The position numbers and the translations under genes are program-made. From contig NZ_VKHR01000054.1 in the NCBI RefSeq assembly GCF_009663145.1, forward strand, positions 1-36,658: DNA of 36,658 bases. Direction: 5' to 3'. This document shows, in pieces, positions 31,598 to 36,658 of this stretch (its first letter is position 1; each line of letters begins with the position of its first letter). This stretch comes from Shewanella sp. TC10 (GTDB lineage: Bacteria; Pseudomonadota; Gammaproteobacteria; Enterobacterales; Shewanellaceae). The notes below the pieces were generated by a model. That model was not told the DNA's origin and did no database searches. It saw only the letters and a program-made list of their open reading frames with translations.

Positions 31598-32419
31598 TTA
31601 AACAGCCACACTCACTTCGTAGGAGCCAAACTTACGAATATTGATAACGCCAGTATCAAATATTAGGTATTGGCCTTTAATTCCTTGCAAAATACCCGTC
31701 ACTTCAGGAGTTTTATCAAAGTTATGGGACTTCACTTTCTTAGGGAACTCAGTAATAGGGAACTTGATCCCTTGAATAGAATCATCTAAGCGCTCAATGA
31801 CGAAATCAGGATTTTCTTGTTTGATTTCTTGTAAACGTTCTTCAATCACAGGGATCAGTTGATTGGCCATTTCGACTAAATCAACATCTTCAGCATTGCC
31901 TTTAAGCATCGCCTGCCAGTTTGTCTTATCGTTGATTAACTTGGCTAATTCAACTTCGACTAAACCTGATAGTTGGCGGGTAGAGACTTTGAATATAGGC
32001 AGCCCTTGTGTCGCGCCTTGATCAATCCAACGAGTCGGTATTTGAGTGTAACGCGTAATACCGACTTTGATGCCTGAAGTATTTGATAGATAGACATAAT
32101 GTGGCACAAAGCAATGATCTTGAGCCCATTCAGGCTCACGGCAGGTGCCTTTATCGTAATGGCAGGTTTCAGGCTTCATTATGCATAAGTCACAACTTGC
32201 AAGCTTTGACATACACACATAGCAGTGACCCTGAGAGTAACTCTTTTTGGTTTTTTTCCCGCAGCTACTGCAGAAGATATTACCCGTATGAGTTAAGGTT
32301 AGCGTTTTGCCGATTAAAGGGTTGAGGTCGATCGTTTCATCACCCACAGGTAACTTGTATTGCACTTCATTTTGCTCATCAAGCTGAGTGCGCATTTTAG
32401 ACAGTGTTCCTAACATCAT
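31598..32419 (-). CDS. DUF2797 protein with zinc-cluster region and GIY-YIG-like core
   Basis: Cytoplasmic protein of 273 residues. The N-terminal half holds nine cysteines: Cys50 and Cys53, Cys66 and Cys69, Cys76 and Cys79, Cys86, Cys93 and Cys103, most as CxxC pairs, plus His65, a likely double zinc site. After it comes HYVYLSNTSGIKVGITRYTQIPTRWIDQGA (about 107-136, in two stretches), then a helix with LVEVELAKLI. The order tyrosine strand, KVGIT, Arg130 and Glu155/157 resembles the GIY-YIG nuclease fold of the T5orf172 type. That is my reading by eye; the family function is unknown. The C-terminal part is beta-rich and ends IFDTGVINIRKFGSYEVSV. It starts at ATG 32419 (a second ATG follows directly). 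Confidence 0.82.
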   Translation of the reverse strand: MMLGTLSKMRTQLDEQNEVQYKLPVGDETIDLNPLIGKTLTLTHTGNIFCSSCGKKTKKSYSQGHCYVCMSKLASCDLCIMKPETCHYDKGTCREPEWAQDHCFVPHYVYLSNTSGIKVGITRYTQIPTRWIDQGATQGLPIFKVSTRQLSGLVEVELAKLINDKTNWQAMLKGNAEDVDLVEMANQLIPVIEERLQEIKQENPDFVIERLDDSIQGIKFPITEFPKKVKSHNFDKTPEVTGILQGIKGQYLIFDTGVINIRKFGSYEVSVAV

Positions 32420-32600
32420 TTGCTCATTGTTTTTATCATTTGTGGCTAGTCTAACAGATGCTTGAAGGTAAATTTAAACGGTTTTTTAGATTGAATAAGC
32501 CGTTAAGTGCAGTTGATGTTTATGACAGTTATATGAAACTTTAAGTTTGTCGATTGTATGGAGTGAGTAGAGGGTAATGCGGTGGGTATCATGCTTATAG

Positions 32601-32632
32601 CACCAGCGAATGCATTGGCCAATACGCTGGTG
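32601..32632. other. Nested palindrome downstream of gcvR
   Basis: Outer arms CACCAGCG (32601-32608) and CGCTGGTG (32625-32632) enclose the perfect inner palindrome ATTGGCCAAT (32614-32623). No T run follows, so it is not a standard terminator. It lies 67 bp past the gcvR stop on the minus strand. Confidence 0.6.
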
Positions 32633-32698
32633 ATATAGCTTGATGATGAATGGTTGAATTGAATATTAGTCGTGTTTGTGCATCAGATAATGCAAGCT

Positions 32699-33205
32699 TT
32701 ATGCTGTTTTGCTCAGTTTGTCTAACACAACATCGTCGCCTAATTCATAAAGTGACTCGGTTAATTGTTCTTCTTGACTTGGATCGGACAAACCTAGGCC
32801 CATCGTAGCTCTAAAGAGCGCTATACCACTGTGACTGGCAGTTTCTTGTTGGCTACTAAATTGCTCAATGTTAATCCCAAGTGCATTTATCTTATTTGAT
32901 ATTTCAAGTACTAAGCCTTCACGGTCATAGGCAACTAAATTAAAGCTTAATCGTTTAATTGGTTCTGCAATATGGCCTGTTTTGCAATAAGTACAATTTA
33001 GACCATCAATGCACTCTAAAGCATCTAACATGGCATCCCATTTTAATGCTGAGACTTCCAACTGTAATATTGCGGCAAAAACACCATCGATATGACGCAT
33101 CTCAGAATCTAGCCAGTTACCATTGTGACGACTTATAACATTTGCTATTTGCTCAACTAATCCTTTTCTATCAGGGGCTTGCAAGGTGATCAGGTAACGT
33201 AACAT
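32699..33205 (-). CDS. gcvR: GcvR-like double ACT-domain protein
   Basis: Cytoplasmic protein of 167 residues made of two ACT domains (about 3-75 and 83-160): LRYLITLQAPDRKGLVEQIANVISRHNGNW, then RLSFNLVAYDREGLVLEISNKINALGINIEQF. GcvR proteins bind glycine and modulate GcvA, the activator of the glycine-cleavage genes, but no such genes are in the window, so the assignment rests on family resemblance only. I start it at the ATG at 33205, with GGGAG eight bases before; the in-frame TTG at 33220 is less likely. It is divergent from pstC, with the Pho box between. Confidence 0.75.
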   Translation of the reverse strand: MLRYLITLQAPDRKGLVEQIANVISRHNGNWLDSEMRHIDGVFAAILQLEVSALKWDAMLDALECIDGLNCTYCKTGHIAEPIKRLSFNLVAYDREGLVLEISNKINALGINIEQFSSQQETASHSGIALFRATMGLGLSDPSQEEQLTESLYELGDDVVLDKLSKTA

Positions 33206-33240
33206 AATTGAAACTCCCAAATTCTTAACAAATAAATCTG

Positions 33241-33269
33241 CTGTAACACTACTGTCATATTTACGTCAT
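33241..33269 (+). promoter_or_regulatory. Pho box (PhoB site) of the pst operon
   Basis: Three 7-bp direct repeats spaced 11 bp apart: CTGTAAC (33241), CTGTCAT (33252) and ACGTCAT (33263). The last two form a near-consensus Pho box, CTGTCATATTTACGTCAT. It lies 195 bp before pstC, and TATAAT overlaps its 3' end (33269-33274). Confidence 0.8.
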
Positions 33270-33463
33270 ATAATTCAGCCAATTAAAATTGGCATCCAAA
33301 AAATGTCATATAAGCTCGCTAAACTGCTGCTTTTTACACCAACTAATAACTTAGAAAGTGGGAACTGTCAGTTTAGGTAAATAAAACAGCTATTTATTTA
33401 GTATCACAGCGGATTAAACAATCATAGCGAAATTTCGCTGACGATTAATTATAGAGGTTCTGA

Positions 33464-35719
33464 ATGGAAAGTCAGGTAGGTCAGCCTGGTTCTGAGACGA
33501 AGAGTTTACTTGTTAGTAGACGAACCAATCGAAGAGCATTTACAGATAAAGCAGCTGAAGTCGGAGTTACTGTGGGTGGAACCATGGTTTTTGTCGCTTT
33601 GTTGTTGATTTTCTTTTACTTATTATATGTCATTAAACCTATTTTTGATGGTGCTGATGTTGAACCTGTTTCAACAATTAGTTATCAAAATACTGATGTC
33701 GCCACATTAATGGTCGGCAGTGACGAGCAGAACGAAATTGCTTATCGCGTCACAGTTGATGGTCAAGTTGATTTTTATTCAGTTGCCAGCAGACAGCTAA
33801 TTCAAAGCTTTAATCCTCCGCTTCCAGCAGGTGCTACTGTCGTAAGCAGTGCTAAAGCTAAGCCAAATGAGCAACGCTTTGCTCTAGGTTTAAGTTCTGG
33901 TGAGGCTTTAGTTGTTGGAATCGACTTTGGTGTAACTTATCCAGATAACGTGCGCACAATTACGCCGCGTTTACGTTATCCACTTGGTGAAACGCCTATT
34001 ATGGTCGACGAAGGTCAACCATTAAATAACTTGGTGTTTGATTATATCGATAGTCGTATCGGCTTTGCTTACCAAGATAATGATGGCGCATGGAAATTGA
34101 ATCGTCTTGAAGGCGAAGAAAACATGATGACTGAAGAAGTCGAATGGTATTCAGACCTAACGGTTGTTGAAGATGCACCTAAAGATGCATTAACAGCACT
34201 GATGACGCCAGATCATCGCCAACTAATTCTACCTACTCCAGATAAGATTTTTATCTATAACATCCGCGATACTGATGAGCCGACGTTACTGCAAGTCATA
34301 GATGTGAAAGATGGCAGCAACAAAGTATCAAACGTTAGCCTACTAGCGGGTGCAAGTTCAGTATTAGTGAATTACGAAGACGGCACAATTGATCAGTATT
34401 TTCAGGTGAGTAGCCGCAATGGTCGTTTGTATCAAAAAATTCGTGACTTCGAGATCGAGTCTCCAGTACAAACAATCGCTACTGAGTTCTATCGTAAAAG
34501 CTTCGCGGTTGTGAGCCCTGAAGGTGAGTTGTCTCTTTTGTATACCACCAGTCAACGTAACTTATTCACTGAAAAGTTTAGTATTGCTCAGCCTGGTGAA
34601 ATGGCATTCAGTCCACGCTCAAACGCACTGATTGTTGAAGCTAATAACAGCTTGAACATTTTTGCAGTTGATAATGACCATCCAGAAGTCTCTTGGAGCG
34701 CATTGTGGCAGAAGGTGTGGTACGAAGGTTATCCTGAGCCGCAATATGTTTGGCAGTCAACGTCTGGCTCAGATGATTTTGAAGCGAAATTAAGCTTAAT
34801 GCCACTGGCTTTCGGTACGATGAAAGCGGCGTTTTACGCGATGCTATTCGCAGTTCCAATTGCTATTGCAGGTGCGATTTATACTGCATACTTCATGGCG
34901 CCAAAAGTGCGTAGTGTGGTTAAACCGACCATTGAAATCATGGAAGCCTTACCAACCGTTATTTTGGGCTTCTTAGCAGGCTTATGGTTAGCCCCGTTAA
35001 TTGAAGAACATTTGCCAGGTATTTTAGTGTTATTGACACTACTGCCAACCAGTATTTTGATTAGTGCATACACTTGGAGCAAGTTACCGGCTAAATGGAA
35101 GCAACGTTTACCTGAGACTTATCAAGAAATCATGCTTATCCCAGTTATCTTATTTGTTGGTTGGTTCTCGTTTGAGATTAGCCCAGTGATTGAGATTGCA
35201 TTTTTTGATGGTAATACACGTCAATTTATCACCAATGAGCTTGGTATTACTTTCGACCAACGTAACGCGTTTGTTGTTGGTATCGCGATGGGCTTTGCGG
35301 TTATTCCAACCATCTTCTCGATTGCTGAAGATGCGATTTTCTCGGTACCACGTCATTTATCAAACGGTTCGTTAGCACTAGGTGCAACTAACTGGCAGAC
35401 ATTAACCCGTGTGGTATTGCTAACAGCAAGCCCAGGTATTTTCTCTGCAGTGATGATGGGGCTTGGCCGCGCGGTAGGTGAAACCATGATTGTCTTGATG
35501 GCAACAGGTAACACGGCAATTCTTGAATGGAGTGTGTTTGAAGGTATGCGTACCTTGGCCGCTAACATTGCAGTTGAAATGCCAGAATCTGCCATTGGTA
35601 GCTCACATTACCGTGTACTGTTCCTTGCAGCATTCGTCTTGTTTGTATTTACCTTTGTCTTTAACACCATTGCAGAAGTGGTACGTCAGCGTTTACGCGA
35701 ACGTTACAGCTCACTTTAA
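33464..35719 (+). CDS. pstC: Phosphate ABC transporter permease PstC with large extracytoplasmic domain
   Basis: Inner-membrane permease of the high-affinity phosphate transporter. It has 751 residues, more than twice the 319 of E. coli PstC. An N-terminal membrane helix (about 34-57) is followed by about 385 periplasmic residues (60-445) before the normal permease part. That part has helices from about 450, EIMEALPTVILGFLAGLWLAP near 491, and the conserved loop LSNGSLALGATNWQTLTRVVLL that contacts PstB near 632-653. The periplasmic part shows seven similar G-x-hydrophobic strand motifs about 40-60 residues apart, which looks like a beta-propeller (see findings). The ATG is at 33464 with a GAGG site. 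It is the first gene of the operon and sits behind a Pho box. Confidence 0.93.
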   Translation: MESQVGQPGSETKSLLVSRRTNRRAFTDKAAEVGVTVGGTMVFVALLLIFFYLLYVIKPIFDGADVEPVSTISYQNTDVATLMVGSDEQNEIAYRVTVDGQVDFYSVASRQLIQSFNPPLPAGATVVSSAKAKPNEQRFALGLSSGEALVVGIDFGVTYPDNVRTITPRLRYPLGETPIMVDEGQPLNNLVFDYIDSRIGFAYQDNDGAWKLNRLEGEENMMTEEVEWYSDLTVVEDAPKDALTALMTPDHRQLILPTPDKIFIYNIRDTDEPTLLQVIDVKDGSNKVSNVSLLAGASSVLVNYEDGTIDQYFQVSSRNGRLYQKIRDFEIESPVQTIATEFYRKSFAVVSPEGELSLLYTTSQRNLFTEKFSIAQPGEMAFSPRSNALIVEANNSLNIFAVDNDHPEVSWSALWQKVWYEGYPEPQYVWQSTSGSDDFEAKLSLMPLAFGTMKAAFYAMLFAVPIAIAGAIYTAYFMAPKVRSVVKPTIEIMEALPTVILGFLAGLWLAPLIEEHLPGILVLLTLLPTSILISAYTWSKLPAKWKQRLPETYQEIMLIPVILFVGWFSFEISPVIEIAFFDGNTRQFITNELGITFDQRNAFVVGIAMGFAVIPTIFSIAEDAIFSVPRHLSNGSLALGATNWQTLTRVVLLTASPGIFSAVMMGLGRAVGETMIVLMATGNTAILEWSVFEGMRTLAANIAVEMPESAIGSSHYRVLFLAAFVLFVFTFVFNTIAEVVRQRLRERYSSL

Positions 35720-35728
35720 GGAATGAAG

Positions 35729-35785
35729 ATGAAAACAGTATTTAATATTTCGCAAATCGCCTTGAGAGGTTTGAGCAATGGGTAA
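35729..35785 (+). CDS. Possible 18-codon leader ORF between pstC and pstA
   Basis: A short ORF starting MKTVFNISQI overlaps the pstA ATG in another frame: its stop (TAA, 35783-35785) comes just after the pstA start (35778). AAGGA precedes it. Such an overlap could pass ribosomes from pstC to pstA by translational coupling. The ORF could equally be chance; there is no other evidence for a product. Confidence 0.3.
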   Translation: MKTVFNISQIALRGLSNG

Positions 35786-36658
35786 GTGGGTTAAATCAGG
35801 TTCTCCATGGATATGGATGACTGGTGGTGCAGTAAGTATCAGCTTAATTGCAGTACTTGGTTTGTTGTTATTGATTGCTTGGCGCGGTTTAAGTTACTTC
35901 TGGCCTGCTGATATCTATCAGTGGGAAATGGAAGATAACCAAGGTGTTAAGTCGACATTAATCGGTGAAATTTATGACCGAGAAGATGTGCCTACTGACC
36001 GTTTGATTTCGGCAGGTCACACCTTTGAAGAACATCCGGGTGAGTTTGTTACTCGCTACCTTGTAAAAACAGGTAACCGTGAGTTTGTTGGACTCGATTT
36101 CCGATGGATATTGGAAACAGATATTGTTAGTCGTGAAAAGCCAGCTGATATCGCCATGTTTGAGCGTACTAAAAATGGTAACTTTTATGGCTACCCAGTT
36201 GCTGTTATCGAAGATGGTGAGCGTTTACCTCTTAAGGGCGAGCAAATTGAAACAGCATTAGAAGAACATATCGAACGTGCTGTGGATATTGGCGAGCAAG
36301 CACTTAAACTGCAAAAGTCTGAAATTGGCTCAGTTAACTATGCACTTGAGCGCCTACGTTTAAAAGAGCGTGGTTTTGAGCTTGAGGGTAAGTTAACTCC
36401 TGAGATTAAAGCCGACTTTGATGCGCAAGCCGAGCAACTAAACCAAGACTACCTAGTCATGGAAAAGGACTTGTTTGCACTGCGTGATAAAGCTGCACGT
36501 GATTCAGTCATCATTCGCGATATGCGTGGCGAAGAAGTTATTCTTAGACTTGATTCGGTATTAGACGTTAGCTACGTGAACCGCATGAACAGCTTTGATA
36601 AAGTGGTTCACTGGTTTGTTGGTTTAGGTCGATTTGTTAGCCATGACCCACGTGAAGC
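35778..36658 (+). CDS. pstA: Phosphate ABC transporter permease PstA, 5' part
   Basis: Second permease of the Pst transporter; the first 293 codons are present and the frame stays open to the window end. The protein begins MGKWVKSGSPWIWM and has one membrane helix (about 13-36), SISLIAVLGLLLLIAW. A long extracytoplasmic region of more than 240 residues follows, where E. coli PstA has only a short loop. Residues 155-245 form a strongly amphipathic, charged stretch (LEEHIERAVDIGEQALKL to AEQLNQDYLVMEKDLFALRDKA), a likely coiled coil. The ATG at 35778 has GAGAGG at 35764-35769. It is 58 bp downstream of pstC; pstB and phoU are expected next, beyond the window. Confidence 0.85.
   Translation, partial: MGKWVKSGSPWIWMTGGAVSISLIAVLGLLLLIAWRGLSYFWPADIYQWEMEDNQGVKSTLIGEIYDREDVPTDRLISAGHTFEEHPGEFVTRYLVKTGNREFVGLDFRWILETDIVSREKPADIAMFERTKNGNFYGYPVAVIEDGERLPLKGEQIETALEEHIERAVDIGEQALKLQKSEIGSVNYALERLRLKERGFELEGKLTPEIKADFDAQAEQLNQDYLVMEKDLFALRDKAARDSVIIRDMRGEEVILRLDSVLDVSYVNRMNSFDKVVHWFVGLGRFVSHDPRE

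Noticed and set aside
1..36658. CRISPR arrays, tRNA or rRNA genes, insertion sequences, prophage genes, integrases
   Set aside because: I looked for regularly spaced repeats, tRNA-like ends and transposase or integrase motifs and found none; the short tandem repeats present lack spacers.

Overview
The window is chromosomal DNA from a low-GC marine gammaproteobacterium, almost certainly a Shewanella. This is inferred from protein resemblance and gene order: the block pta-ackA / yfbV / pflA-pflB / focA, a fused long PstC, and a YfbV homologue beside ackA. No rRNA, tRNA, insertion sequence, prophage or CRISPR array is visible. Most genes are core genes. The less ordinary material lies in the intergenic DNA and in a few small or poorly characterised genes.

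Bases 1-10.5 kb hold envelope functions. They run: an HU-like DNA-binding protein (minus strand), an L,D-transpeptidase (ldtD) followed by its usual partner, the Tat-exported murein endopeptidase mepK, ribosomal protein L25 (rplY), the tamA-tamB operon on the minus strand, and a secreted isoaspartyl peptidase/asparaginase. From 10.6 to 15.1 kb are a two-CBS-domain protein and the RNA helicase hrpA. From 15.1 to 16.8 kb there is little coding sequence: a 26-codon acidic small ORF with its own promoters, strong ribosome-binding site and terminator, a small lipoprotein, and a compact cluster of three DnaA-box-like sequences.

Bases 16.8-25.6 kb form a fermentative pyruvate/formate/acetate block: pta and ackA (acetyl-CoA to acetate plus ATP), yfbV, pflA and pflB (pyruvate to acetyl-CoA plus formate) and the formate channel focA, divergent from pflB. 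The focA-pflB spacer carries one PdhR-type palindrome on each side. ArcA-like direct repeats lie near ackA and pflB. A hairpin followed by a T10 run sits between pflB and pflA and should reduce pflA expression.

Bases 25.6-29.3 kb hold a probable stress-response module: a MarR regulator divergent from a three-gene operon (DUF2798 membrane protein, DUF3861 protein, NmrA/QorB-like reductase), with four copies of one palindromic operator between them, then a Bcr/CflA-type efflux pump. Bases 29.3-32.5 kb hold a DUF1415 protein, a LysE-type exporter, a DUF4136 lipoprotein preceded by four 13-bp tandem repeats, and a zinc-cluster DUF2797 protein with a GIY-YIG-like core. The last 4 kb hold a GcvR-like double-ACT protein and, behind a three-repeat Pho box, pstC and the 5' part of pstA. 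Both permeases carry large extra extracytoplasmic domains: seven propeller-like repeats in PstC and a coiled coil in PstA.

Several genes appear to start at TTG (tamA, hrpA, yfbV, the MFS gene). In several others I moved the start inward to an ATG with a better ribosome-binding site (rplY, iaaA, pflA, pflB, focA, the DUF2798 gene, marR, gcvR).
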